A stretch of DNA of 64,000 nt from CAYWMY01 sp046352935 (GTDB taxonomy: Bacteria > Pseudomonadota > Gammaproteobacteria > Steroidobacterales > Steroidobacteraceae), in assembly GCA_046352935.1 (NCBI GenBank), contig JAXMGR010000001.1, positions 124,001-188,000 of the forward strand. Direction: 5' to 3'. Positions within the stretch are counted from its first letter, which is position 1, and each line of letters starts with the position of its first letter. The notes beneath the pieces were generated by a model. That model worked only from the letters and a program-made list of their open reading frames with translations, was not told the origin of the DNA and searched no databases. The position numbers and the translations under genes are program-made. Positions 8,693 to 17,440 of the stretch are shown one piece after another.

Positions 8693-9549
8693 GGCTCGCC
8701 AGCGCAAAGGTCCTCATCACGGGCGGCGGGGGCGGCATCGGCGCCGCGATGGCGGAAGCGCTGCTCGTCCATGGCGCCGGTGTGCTGCTCGTCGATCGCG
8801 ACGCCACGGCCCTCGCTGCCGCGACTGCGAGGTTCGCGGTGCACGGACCGAGGGTCGGGACGTTCGCGGCCGACCTCACGAACGAGGCCGACCGGCAGCG
8901 CGTGGTCGAGTTCGCGGCCACCTGGCTGGGCGGCGTCAACGTGCTCGTGAACAACGCGGGCGTGAACCACTTCCGTCTGTTCGAGGACCAGTCGGCCGGG
9001 CAGATCGACCTGGCCCTGGCCGTGAACCTGCAGGCGCCGCTGCACCTGTGCCGCCTGCTGCTGCCGCGGCTCGGCGCAGCCGGCGAGGCGCACATCGTGA
9101 ACATGGGCTCGGTGTTCGGATCGATCGGCTACCCGGCCTACTCCGTGTATTCGGCGACCAAGTTCGCCATGCGCGGCTTCACCGAGGCGCTGCGCCGCGA
9201 ACTCGCCGGCGGGCCCGTGAAAGTGCACTACCTCGCGCCGCGCGCGACCCGCACGCCGATCAACTCCGCTGCGGTCGAGCGCATGAATGCGGAACTCGGC
9301 ACGGCGACCGATCCACCGGAACGCGTCGCGGCCGCGCTGTGCCGGATGCTCGAGCGCGACGAACCCGAGCGCGTCGTCGGCTGGCCGGAGAAGTTCTTCG
9401 CGCGGTTGAACGGGGCGCTGCCGCGCCTCGTCGACGGCGCGCTCGTCAAGCAGCTGCCGGTGATCCGCCGGTACGCGCGGGAGTCCCTGCCGCCGGCCCC
9501 GGCGGCCCACGATGTCGAGGTGGCCCCGGGTGCCACCGGAGGAGCCTGA
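8689..9549 (+). CDS. Short-chain dehydrogenase/reductase
   Basis: A 286-residue classical SDR. The NAD(P)-binding TGGGGGIG lies at about 10-17, NNAG at about 87-90, the catalytic Ser in NMGSVFG, and YSATK (about 158-162) gives the catalytic Tyr/Lys. The extended C-terminus past residue 230 resembles SDRs that act on bulky or fatty-acyl substrates. The start overlaps the stop of the diiron-oxidase gene (ATGA). In this operon it could reduce or oxidise an acyl-derived intermediate; the substrate is unknown. Confidence 0.9.
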   Translation: MRLASAKVLITGGGGGIGAAMAEALLVHGAGVLLVDRDATALAAATARFAVHGPRVGTFAADLTNEADRQRVVEFAATWLGGVNVLVNNAGVNHFRLFEDQSAGQIDLALAVNLQAPLHLCRLLLPRLGAAGEAHIVNMGSVFGSIGYPAYSVYSATKFAMRGFTEALRRELAGGPVKVHYLAPRATRTPINSAAVERMNAELGTATDPPERVAAALCRMLERDEPERVVGWPEKFFARLNGALPRLVDGALVKQLPVIRRYARESLPPAPAAHDVEVAPGATGGA

Positions 9550-9551
9550 TC

Positions 9552-10208
9552 ATGCGCTTTCTCGCAAGTCTGGTACTGACCCTGGCCGCGTCCTGCACCG
9601 CGTTCGCGGCCTCCGCCGACCCGGCGGGCTTCGACGCCGATCTCACCGCGATCCAGCAGGCCTGGGATCACGCGAACTACGAGACGCCCGCGGGCGATGC
9701 GCGGGAAACCGCGTTCGCGGCGCTCGCCGATCGCGCCGCGAAATTCACGGCGGCGAACCCGAAGCGCGCCGAGGCGCTGATCTGGGAGGGCATCGTGCTG
9801 TCGAGCTACGCCGGAGCGAAGGGCGGCCTCGGCGCGCTGAAGCTCGCGAAGCAGGCGCGGGGAAAGCTCGAGGCCGCACTCGCCATCGCGCCGGATGCGC
9901 TGCACGGCTCGGCCTACACGAGTCTCGGCACGCTGTACTACAAGGTGCCGGGATTCCCGCTGGGCTTCGGTGACAGCGACGAGGCGCGCAGCAACCTGCA
10001 GAAGGCGCTGCAGCTGAATCCCGATGGCATCGATCCGAACTACTTCTACGCCGAGTTCCTCTACGAGAAGGGCGACTACGCGGCCGCGCAGCGCTACCTG
10101 CAGCACGCGCTGGAGGCGGCACCGCGTCCGAACCGCGAGGTGGCGGACAAGGGCCGCCGGCAGGAAGTCGCGACGCTGCTCGACAAGGTGCGCCGCAAGC
10201 TCGGCTGA
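9552..10208 (+). CDS. Secreted TPR-repeat protein
   Basis: A 218-residue exported protein: signal peptide about 1-22 (ending AASA), then helical repeats with TPR character, for example SAYTSLGTLYYKVPG and PNYFYAEFLYEKGDYAAAQR. It is likely a periplasmic scaffold. GGAGGAG lies before the ATG, and it starts 2 bp after the SDR stop, so it is the last gene of the hemolysin-family operon. TPRs give no specific function. The next gene is convergent, and the 106 bp between hold no clear T-tract terminator. Confidence 0.82.
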   Translation: MRFLASLVLTLAASCTAFAASADPAGFDADLTAIQQAWDHANYETPAGDARETAFAALADRAAKFTAANPKRAEALIWEGIVLSSYAGAKGGLGALKLAKQARGKLEAALAIAPDALHGSAYTSLGTLYYKVPGFPLGFGDSDEARSNLQKALQLNPDGIDPNYFYAEFLYEKGDYAAAQRYLQHALEAAPRPNREVADKGRRQEVATLLDKVRRKLG

Positions 10209-10314
10209 CGGTCGGGTCGAGGGGCCGGGAATGGTCCCGATGACGGGATGACGCCGGGAGCCGGAGCGTACTGGCGATCCGCGGTCGCATCGGGCGCGAA
10301 AGTCGGCGATGGCT

Positions 10315-11625
10315 TCAGGACCGACCGCGGCGTGTCGTGAGATGGAGGGCCAGCGCGAGCACGCTGGCGTTGCCCAGCGCCATCGCGAGCGCGTGGGGAC
10401 CCGCCGCGATGACGCCCCAGTGCCCGAGCAGCCAGGGCAGCACCGGTACGGCCAGTGTCATCGCGAGCGCGTTGCCGGCGATCGACAGGCCCGGCCGGCC
10501 CGCCGCGACCAGCGCCGCGCCGGTCATGTTCGTGACGACCTGCGCGGTGCGCGCGAGCGCGAGCCAGGTCATGAGCGGCGCGGCCGCCACGAACGCCTCG
10601 CCGCCGAGAAAGACGGCGATGGGCTCCGCGAACCAGTTGATGAATATGATCACGGGCGCGATCGCCGCAGCCGCGACCGCGATCGTTCGCCAGAGCGTCG
10701 GGTGCAGGTGCTCGTCGCTCGGTGCGATCGTGAACAGCCGCGCGAACTCCGTGAAGGCCGCGCGCCCCAGGAGCTGGCCGAGCTCCGAGATCACCACGGC
10801 TGCCCGGTGCGCCACGCTGTAGAGGCCCGCGGCGGCGGGTCCGAGTGCCCAGCCGACGATCAGCGGCACGAGGCGCGGCGACAGGTTGGAGAACACGGTG
10901 TCGCCGTGCGACACCAGGATGAACCGCCCGAGTCCGTCGTGTTCGCGGCGCATGTCCTCGATCCGGCCCCGCAGCCGCACCCCGCCGAGCTCGCGTCGGG
11001 TCACCCAGGTCCCGAACAGCCACATCGCCGCGCACTCCACGATCTCGGCGACGAGCCATGCGATCAGGAATCCCGGGAGGCCCGCGTCCAGCGCGACGAC
11101 GACCAGGGCCCCGATCATGCGCATGCCGGGCTGGATGGCGTGATGCCAGCCCAGCAGGTCGAACCGGCTCACGAGCTGCAGCAGTCCGCCGGGCGTCGCG
11201 CGGATGCCGGCCAGCACGGCGACGCTGTACGGGACCGCCAGCGCGACCGCCTGCTCCGACCAGCCGAGCTGCCTCCCGAAGAAGACCGCGCCCGCCGCGG
11301 CCACCATGAACCCGACGACCCCCATCGCGACTTCGATGGCGGTCGTGAACCGCATCAGCCGGACCAGTTCCACGGGACGGCCTTCGTGCAGCGCCCGGAA
11401 CCCGTAACGGACGATCGCCTGCCAGACCTGCAGCGTGAAGACGCTGTCGATCATCAGGACGTAGGCGTGCACGAGCACCAGCACGCCGTAGTCGCGCGGT
11501 CCGAGCGCGCGCGTCGCGATGAGCAGGTAGCCGAGGCTGATCAGTCCCGCGGCCACTTTGCCGCCCAGCAGCCACGCGAGGTTGCCGAAGATGCGGCGAA
11601 CGAGGGAGCGGACGTCCGTGTGCAT
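10315..11625 (-). CDS. Polysaccharide flippase (Wzx/MATE-like, lipopolysaccharide export)
   Basis: A 436-residue polytopic inner-membrane protein with about 12 hydrophobic segments and an N-terminus typical of O-antigen/exopolysaccharide flippases (GNLAWLLGGKVAAGLISLGYLLIATRALGPRDYG). It would move lipid-linked oligosaccharide across the inner membrane. No glycosyltransferase or polymerase genes lie nearby, so it stands alone here. The stop faces the stop of the TPR gene. Confidence 0.82.
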   Translation of the reverse strand: MHTDVRSLVRRIFGNLAWLLGGKVAAGLISLGYLLIATRALGPRDYGVLVLVHAYVLMIDSVFTLQVWQAIVRYGFRALHEGRPVELVRLMRFTTAIEVAMGVVGFMVAAAGAVFFGRQLGWSEQAVALAVPYSVAVLAGIRATPGGLLQLVSRFDLLGWHHAIQPGMRMIGALVVVALDAGLPGFLIAWLVAEIVECAAMWLFGTWVTRRELGGVRLRGRIEDMRREHDGLGRFILVSHGDTVFSNLSPRLVPLIVGWALGPAAAGLYSVAHRAAVVISELGQLLGRAAFTEFARLFTIAPSDEHLHPTLWRTIAVAAAAIAPVIIFINWFAEPIAVFLGGEAFVAAAPLMTWLALARTAQVVTNMTGAALVAAGRPGLSIAGNALAMTLAVPVLPWLLGHWGVIAAGPHALAMALGNASVLALALHLTTRRGRS

Positions 11626-11690
11626 GCCTGACCTGTGCGCGGTGGCGGGGGCGCGGCGGTGTTCGCGCCACGGGTCCCTCCCGGCGCGTC

Positions 11691-12173
11691 TCAGTCGCGG
11701 AAGTTCTTGTACTGCAGCGGGAACTCGAGCTTCGCGCCGCGCAGCAGCGCGATGGCCGCCTGCAGGTCGTCGCGCTGCTTGCCCGTCACGCGCAGCGTGC
11801 TGCCCTGGATCGCGGCCTGGACCTTGATCTTCGAGTCCTTGACGAGACGCTGGATCTTCTTCCCCAGCTCCTGATCGATTCCCTGGCGCAGGACCACGCT
11901 CTGGCGCGCGGTGCTGAGCGTGATCTCTGGATCCTTGATCTCCACGCAGCCCAGGTCGATGCCGCGCTTCGAGAGCTTGAGCTTCAGGATCTCGATCATC
12001 TGCTTGAGCTGGAAGTCCACCTTCGCGTGCAGCGTCACGATCGAATCCTTGTATTCGAACTTCGCGCCCGAATCCCGGAAATCGAAGCGCTGCGAGACCT
12101 CGCGGTTCGCCTGGTCGAGTGCGTTGGCGACTTCGTGTTCGTCGAGTTCCGAGACGACGTCGAATGAGGGCAT
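11691..12173 (-). CDS. yajQ: YajQ-family nucleotide (cyclic-di-GMP) binding protein
   Basis: A 160-residue protein, the usual YajQ length, starting MPSFDVVSELD and ending YKNFRD as in the family. YajQ has two ferredoxin-like domains; Xanthomonas and Pseudomonas members bind cyclic di-GMP and act with transcription factors in virulence and biofilm control. The ATG at 12173 gives the canonical N-terminus, although the frame is open further upstream. It lies 65 bp before the flippase gene on the same strand. Confidence 0.95.
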   Translation of the reverse strand: MPSFDVVSELDEHEVANALDQANREVSQRFDFRDSGAKFEYKDSIVTLHAKVDFQLKQMIEILKLKLSKRGIDLGCVEIKDPEITLSTARQSVVLRQGIDQELGKKIQRLVKDSKIKVQAAIQGSTLRVTGKQRDDLQAAIALLRGAKLEFPLQYKNFRD

Positions 12174-12214
12174 CGTGATCTCCGTTGCTGTTCCGGACCG
12201 GGAGCAGGCAGGAC

Positions 12215-14647
12215 TCAGGGCCACGCCGGCGCGGGCAGTCCGTCGGCGCCCGCGCGCCACGGCACCCACGCGAGCACCACGCTGCCGACGGCGATGTCGC
12301 CCTTGCGCGGCGCGACCGGGACGCGCCGCAGCGCGAGCTGCGCCGGATCCAGCGACCGGGCCAGGGCGTCGACCTCCTGTTCGACGGTGGCCTCGAGTTC
12401 GTCGAGCCTGGCTCTCAGCACATCGAGACCCTCCTCGGCGCGCGCGACGTCGCCCGACTCGCGCTGCATGCGGCCCGCAGAGCGCGCCGCGGTGCCGATG
12501 CGGCCGAGCGCGCCACGCTTGCCACCGAACAGCGCGCCCAGCACGGAGGAACCGATGGACACCGCGGTATCGAGCCGGCTCTGCGTCTGCTGCGAACGCT
12601 CGCGCGCGACACGTTCCCCGGCGCGGCGCAGCTGGTCGCCGAGCGTCTGCACCTTCTGTGCGTAGCGGTCGCGCAGCGCCTGTACGGCGGCGTCGCGCTG
12701 CTCGCGCGAGGCGAGCGCGAGCCGGGTGCGGAAGTCGCCTTCGCTCTCGCCGGGGCGGGAGTAGAGCTTCAGCGCATCGCAGGCCAGCACCTCGATCCCG
12801 CCGTGCTCGTAGACGCGCGCGGCCAGCGACTTGCCGAAGCCCGCGTAGCTCGCCGTCCTGAGCGCGGCGGCCGGCACCTCGGCGAAACCGGCGCCGGTCG
12901 CGGGAGTGTCGCTGCCGCACGGGCGCAGGTCAGCCACTTCGGCCGCTTCGTCCCAGAGCACGGTCCTGCCGTCGTCGCCGAACGGCGCCACGAGCGCGAA
13001 ACCGCGCCAGTCGTCGAGGCCCGACTTCGAGTCCACGTAGTGCAGGCGCACGCTGGCCGCGGCGGCGGGGCGGTAGGTGACCGCGCCACCGCCCGCGCGC
13101 GCGTTCAGGAAGATCTCGTCGATGCCGGCGGGCACGACGGGACGCACCGCCGCGGCCGTCGGTTCAGCGGCGGATTTCGCCGCAGCGCCGGTTGGCAGGC
13201 CGCCGGACGAAGCGGCAGCGGTGGCCGGTGCCGGCACCGCAGCCGCACGCGCACCCTCGATCCGCGCGATCTCGTTGAGCGTCAGCGGCCCGCGCAGGTA
13301 GGACAGCGCCCAGCGCGTCTTCATGAGCACGGGCGCGTCGTCGTGCACGTTGCGCATGAGGAACACGCGGTTGCCGAGGTTCGACATCAGGCGGTCGAGC
13401 GTCGCGCGGTCGAAGCCGCCCGCGCCGGCGAGCGCGCTTTCGAGCCCCTCGATCACGCGCGCCTTGTCGCGCTCGGTCTGCAGCCGGCCGATGAACCAGG
13501 TGCCGGCGTTCGACAGTCCCTTGTAGTCCAGGTCCACGGGGTTCTGCGTGGCGAGCACGGTGCCGAGGCCGAAGGCGCGCGCCTGCTTGAGCAGCGTCAG
13601 CATCGGCAGCTTGGACGGCGGCATGGCCGAGGGCGGGAAATAGCCGAAGATCTCGTCCATGTAGAACAGCGCACGCAGGCTGGAGGTGCCGCCCTGCGCG
13701 CGCATCCACGCGACCAGCTCGTTCAGCACCAGCGTGACCACGAACATGCGCTCGGCGTCCGACAGGTGCGCGACAGAGACGATCGCGATGCGCGGCCGGC
13801 CCTCGGGCGTGAACAGCAGCCGCTGCACGTCGAGCGGCTCGCCTTCGAGCCAGGTCGAGAAACCGGGCGAGGCGAGCAGCCCGTTCAGCGCCATCGCGAG
13901 TTCGAGCCGCTCCTTCGCCGGATAGAAGGTTTCGACGTCGAACACGCCGATCTTCGCGAACGGCGGCTTCTGCACGAGACCGATGAGCGCCGCGAGGTCG
14001 AGCGCGTGGCCGTTCTTCCAGGCGTCGTCGACGATGTTCGCGAGCAGGATGTGTTCGCGGCTCTTGAGCGGGTCCGCCGCGACGCCGACCAGGCCGAGCA
14101 GGCCCGCGACCGCCGCACTGATGCGGTCGCGGGTCGCGGCGGCATCGGCCGCGCCGACGGGCGGAGCGAACGAGCGCAGGATCGACAGCGGACGGCCCGC
14201 CGTGCTGCCCGGCGTGAAGATCGCCACTTCGGCGGACGACCGGAAGCGCGCGATGCGTGCCGCGTCCTCACCCCATTCCGCGAGTCCGTCGCGCCAGCTC
14301 TTCGCCGTCGCGGCCGCGAGCGCCTCGACGCCGAGGCCCTTGCGCGCGGCGTCGGCCGGATCGATCCAGGGCAGGAAGTCAGCGGGTGCGAGGTCGGGGA
14401 AGGTCAGTGCCAGATTGGCGAGATCGCCCTTCGGATCGATGACGAGCGCCGGGATGCCGTCGATCGCGGCCTCCTCGAGCAGGGCGATGCCGAGGCCGGT
14501 CTTCCCGCTGCCGGTCATGCCGACGCAGACCGCGTGCGTGGTGAGGTCGCGCGAGTCGTACAGCACGGACTCGTCGGTGAGCCGCTGCTGCGCGGGGTCG
14601 TATTCCCGGCCGAGGTAGAACACGCCGAGTTTCTCGAAATCCGCCAT
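12215..14647 (-). CDS. HerA/VirB4-like P-loop ATPase (DUF87/DUF853 type)
   Basis: An 810-residue protein. It has Walker A GMTGSGKT (43-50), IDPKGDLANLALTFPDL just after it, Walker B around D331 (LFYMDE) and ATQNPVDLDY (sensor-like). An Ala/Pro-rich linker near 480-510 leads to a C-terminal half with a coiled-coil stretch (about 630-690) and a glycine-rich segment. The core resembles bipolar DNA helicases or conjugation-type ATPases of the HerA/FtsK group. No NurA nuclease is next to it, so DNA translocation is inference. It lies 41 bp before yajQ, so the two could be co-transcribed. Confidence 0.8.
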   Translation of the reverse strand: MADFEKLGVFYLGREYDPAQQRLTDESVLYDSRDLTTHAVCVGMTGSGKTGLGIALLEEAAIDGIPALVIDPKGDLANLALTFPDLAPADFLPWIDPADAARKGLGVEALAAATAKSWRDGLAEWGEDAARIARFRSSAEVAIFTPGSTAGRPLSILRSFAPPVGAADAAATRDRISAAVAGLLGLVGVAADPLKSREHILLANIVDDAWKNGHALDLAALIGLVQKPPFAKIGVFDVETFYPAKERLELAMALNGLLASPGFSTWLEGEPLDVQRLLFTPEGRPRIAIVSVAHLSDAERMFVVTLVLNELVAWMRAQGGTSSLRALFYMDEIFGYFPPSAMPPSKLPMLTLLKQARAFGLGTVLATQNPVDLDYKGLSNAGTWFIGRLQTERDKARVIEGLESALAGAGGFDRATLDRLMSNLGNRVFLMRNVHDDAPVLMKTRWALSYLRGPLTLNEIARIEGARAAAVPAPATAAASSGGLPTGAAAKSAAEPTAAAVRPVVPAGIDEIFLNARAGGGAVTYRPAAAASVRLHYVDSKSGLDDWRGFALVAPFGDDGRTVLWDEAAEVADLRPCGSDTPATGAGFAEVPAAALRTASYAGFGKSLAARVYEHGGIEVLACDALKLYSRPGESEGDFRTRLALASREQRDAAVQALRDRYAQKVQTLGDQLRRAGERVARERSQQTQSRLDTAVSIGSSVLGALFGGKRGALGRIGTAARSAGRMQRESGDVARAEEGLDVLRARLDELEATVEQEVDALARSLDPAQLALRRVPVAPRKGDIAVGSVVLAWVPWRAGADGLPAPAWP

Positions 14648-14723
14648 CGGGTCTTCCTCCTGAACCCTGTCGCGCCGCCGACGGCCGGCGCGTCCGGCGC
14701 CGGGTCGCGTCGGTCCGCGCCAC

Positions 14724-15698
14724 TCAGTACTTCGGCAGCCGGGCGTTCGCGAACTGCAGTTCGACGGCCTCCTGCGTGCCGGCGCGCATGGACTGCTCGA
14801 CGACGCGGCGCGTCAGGTGCGGCGCGAACAGCCGCATGAACTCGAACATGTAGCCGCGCAGCAGACGCCCGCGCCGGAAGCCGATCCACGTCACGTGCTC
14901 GGGGAACAGGTGGGCACCGTCGATGGCGACGAGATCGCTGTCCTCGCGCTCGTCGATGGCCATGCTGGCGACGATGCCGACGCCGAGTCCCAGGCGCACG
15001 TAGGTCTTGATGACGTCCGCGTCGCGCGCGGAGAGCGTGACGTGCAGCGGCAGGCCGGCCTTCTCGAAGATGCCTGGCAGCGAGGACCGGCCCGAGAAGC
15101 CGAACACGTAGGTGACGACGGGGTACTTCGACAGGTCCTTGAGCGTCGGCTTCTCGATCTTCGTCAGCGGATGACCGGCCGGCACGATGATGTCGCGGTG
15201 CCAGCGGTAGCAGGGCAGCATGATGAGCCCCGGGAACATCTCGCCTGAACCCGTGTTGATCGCGAAGTCGAAGCGGTCGTCCGCGGCCAGCGCGGCGATC
15301 TGCTCCGCCGTGCCCTGGTGCAGGTTGAGGTCGACGTCGGGATAGAGGCGGCGGAACTGCTGCACGATCGGCGGCAGCACGTAGCGCGCCTGCGTGTGTG
15401 TGGTCGCGATGGCGAGCGAGCCGCGCTTCTCGTCGCGCAGCTCGTCCGACAGCCGCCGGATGTTCTGGACCTCCTCGAGGATGCGCAGCGCCCTCTCGAT
15501 CACCCGCTCGCCGGCCGGTGTCACGCGCGTGAGCGTGCGGCCCTCGCGCTCGAAAACCTGGAAACCGAGTTCGTCCTCGAGCAGCTTGATCTGCTTGCTG
15601 ACGCCGGGCTGCGAGGTGTGCAGCGCGCGCGCCGCGGCCGTGATGTTGATGCCGTTCTGCACGACCGCCGCGAGGTACTTGAGCTGGTGGAGCTTCAT
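14724..15698 (-). CDS. cysB: LysR-family regulator of cysteine biosynthesis CysB
   Basis: A 324-residue protein, the same length as E. coli CysB and colinear with it: winged HTH about 1-60 (NITAAARALHTSQPGVSKQI) and an inducer-binding domain with TTHTQARYVLP (about 100-110), where sulfate or acetylserine contacts lie. It activates sulfate assimilation and senses N-acetylserine. No cys genes are nearby. The start is unambiguous (MKLHQLKYL), yet there is no Shine-Dalgarno and a perfect TATAAT lies 8 nt upstream, so the mRNA is probably leaderless. Confidence 0.95.
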   Translation of the reverse strand: MKLHQLKYLAAVVQNGINITAAARALHTSQPGVSKQIKLLEDELGFQVFEREGRTLTRVTPAGERVIERALRILEEVQNIRRLSDELRDEKRGSLAIATTHTQARYVLPPIVQQFRRLYPDVDLNLHQGTAEQIAALAADDRFDFAINTGSGEMFPGLIMLPCYRWHRDIIVPAGHPLTKIEKPTLKDLSKYPVVTYVFGFSGRSSLPGIFEKAGLPLHVTLSARDADVIKTYVRLGLGVGIVASMAIDEREDSDLVAIDGAHLFPEHVTWIGFRRGRLLRGYMFEFMRLFAPHLTRRVVEQSMRAGTQEAVELQFANARLPKY

Positions 15699-15706
15699 AA
15701 CCAGCG

Positions 15707-15712
15707 ATTATA
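15707..15712 (-). promoter_or_regulatory. Perfect -10 box (TATAAT) for cysB
   Basis: On the minus strand the bases read TATAAT, then 8 nt, then the cysB ATG. Transcription normally begins 6-8 nt after a -10 box, which would put the 5' end at or next to the start codon. No convincing -35 was found at 16-18 nt spacing. Confidence 0.6.
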
Positions 15713-15746
15713 GGGACCCGCCGCGACCTTGGCATCGCGTGAGATG

Positions 15747-15782
15747 CGCCCCGGGGCTGATCGGGGGGTCGAGCCCGGGGCG
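15747..15782 (-). terminator. GC-rich hairpin after the porin gene
   Basis: CGCCCCGGGGCT (15747-15758) and AGCCCGGGGCG (15772-15782) form an 11-bp stem with one bulged base and a 13-nt loop. It lies 11 nt after the porin stop codon on the minus strand, before the cysB promoter. There is no T-tract, so it may be an mRNA-stabilising or Rho-assisted end. Confidence 0.45.
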
Positions 15783-15792
15783 TGCTCCGGAT

Positions 15793-17427
15793 CTAGAACG
15801 CGTACTGCATGCGCAGCGCGTAGGCATCGAGCTGCTGGCCGATCCTCGCGCCGGGCGGCGGCGAGGCCGGTGCGGCGCCGAATGCGGTCGGCGACGGGTT
15901 CAGCCGGTCGACGTCGATGTTCAGGTAGTTGAACATCAGGCGCGTGTTGGCGTTCAGGTACCAGTTCACGCCGACGGTCCAGATGCGCTGCATTCCGCCG
16001 CGCACACCGTCGACCGGTGTCGCGAGCCCTTCCGTGCCCGCGAGGAAGTCGAGGTCCGTCTCGCTGTAGCGCAGTGCGAGTTCCCAGGCACCGAAGCCGC
16101 CGTTGCGTGACACCGGGACGAAGGGCCGCGGGTTCTGGAACGCGGCGGCCGCCGGGTTGTAGCGGCGGCTCTCGCCGGTCAGGATCCAGCTGCCCTCGGC
16201 GTACCAGCCCGAGAAGCCGGGGTTGCGCAGAGCGGGATTCGCGCGGTCGATGCCGAAGTCGAAGCGTTCCGCCTGCACGAAGAGGTTGCGCCAGCTGGCC
16301 CCGAATTCGATGCCGACGGCATGCGCGTGCTTTGCATCGATCGGGCCGGTGTCGATGAGGCGGGTGCTGTCGACGCGCAGCTCGGGTTGCGCCCGGAAGC
16401 GGATGGCGTGCCTCGCGCCCGTGGTGTCGGGCCCGCTGTCGACGGGGTCGATCACCCAGGTGCCCGAGGCGCCGAGATGGACGTTGTAGCTCTCGCCGGT
16501 TGCGACCAGGCCGCCGACGCGGCCGACGAGGGCGCGCTGCGTATCGAAGGCCTCGGCGTCGGCCACCGTCCGGCTCGTGAGTGTGAGCGCGCCCATCCAG
16601 CGGGCGCCGCTCCGCCGGATGCCTAGGCCCAGGCGTCCGTCCGCGCCGCCCAGCGACCGCGACAGGTCCGCCGGTGTCGCGCGCTCGATGAACAGGCTGT
16701 CCTCCGGCGTGGTGCCGTCGTCGAGGTTCGCGGGTGGCGAGAATGCGCCGAGCTGGATCGCGAAGGGTGCGAAGCCCGTGTAGTTGATCCACGCGTCGCT
16801 GATCTTCGGCGTGCTCTCCGTGCCGCTGCCGCCGAAGTCGACGACGAGGCGATAGCCGATGTCACGGTTGAATACGCCCTCGACACCGAGCCGTGCGCGC
16901 CGGAAGTACATGCCGTCGCTGAGGTCGCGAGCCGCGGTGGTCTCGCGGTTCGGCGCAGCGCCGGTCGAGCCGCGGCGGAAGTCGGTGGCCAGCGAACCCG
17001 CGCCGGCCTGCGCGTAATGGCCGTAATCGCCCTGCACGATGGCGCGTAGCGCCAGCGAGTTGCGGCCGTCGGCGCTGGTGATGGTCGGTCGCCCGTTGGC
17101 GAGGGTGACGCGGGGAGCCTCCGTCGCCGCGAACGTCGGCGACGGTTCGACGGCCGCTGCCGCGGATGTCGCGGCGGGCGGGGACGCCGGCGCGGCGGCG
17201 GGTGTCGGTGCGGTGACGGATGCCACCTGCGTGCGTTCGAGCGCCTGCCTGAGCGCCTCGATCTGGGCCTGCTGCGCGACGACGGTCTGTCGCAGGGCCT
17301 CGATCTGGCGCGCGAGTTCGGTCGTGTCGACCGCGCCGTCGGCCGCCCCGGCGGTGCCGCAGGACAGCGCGATGGTGATGGCGAGCGCGGCGCTCGCGAT
17401 CGGCCGGACGACAGGGCTGTGGCTCAT
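15793..17427 (-). CDS. Phosphate-selective-porin-like (OprO/OprP family) outer-membrane protein
   Basis: A 544-residue porin. Signal peptide about 1-27 (ending AGAA), a short coiled coil (about 33-62, ELARQIEALRQTVVAQQAQI) of the kind seen at the periplasmic end of OprO/P-like porins, an Ala/Pro linker, then a beta-barrel ending in LRMQYAF with the terminal Phe. OprO and OprP pass phosphate and polyphosphate. Here it lies 13 bp after modA with no terminator between, downstream of a ModE-type operator, so molybdate or another oxyanion is a plausible cargo. The ATG at 17427 gives a proper signal peptide; the longer frame does not. Confidence 0.82.
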   Translation of the reverse strand: MSHSPVVRPIASAALAITIALSCGTAGAADGAVDTTELARQIEALRQTVVAQQAQIEALRQALERTQVASVTAPTPAAAPASPPAATSAAAAVEPSPTFAATEAPRVTLANGRPTITSADGRNSLALRAIVQGDYGHYAQAGAGSLATDFRRGSTGAAPNRETTAARDLSDGMYFRRARLGVEGVFNRDIGYRLVVDFGGSGTESTPKISDAWINYTGFAPFAIQLGAFSPPANLDDGTTPEDSLFIERATPADLSRSLGGADGRLGLGIRRSGARWMGALTLTSRTVADAEAFDTQRALVGRVGGLVATGESYNVHLGASGTWVIDPVDSGPDTTGARHAIRFRAQPELRVDSTRLIDTGPIDAKHAHAVGIEFGASWRNLFVQAERFDFGIDRANPALRNPGFSGWYAEGSWILTGESRRYNPAAAAFQNPRPFVPVSRNGGFGAWELALRYSETDLDFLAGTEGLATPVDGVRGGMQRIWTVGVNWYLNANTRLMFNYLNIDVDRLNPSPTAFGAAPASPPPGARIGQQLDAYALRMQYAF

Positions 17428-17440
17428 CTTCGGCACTCCG

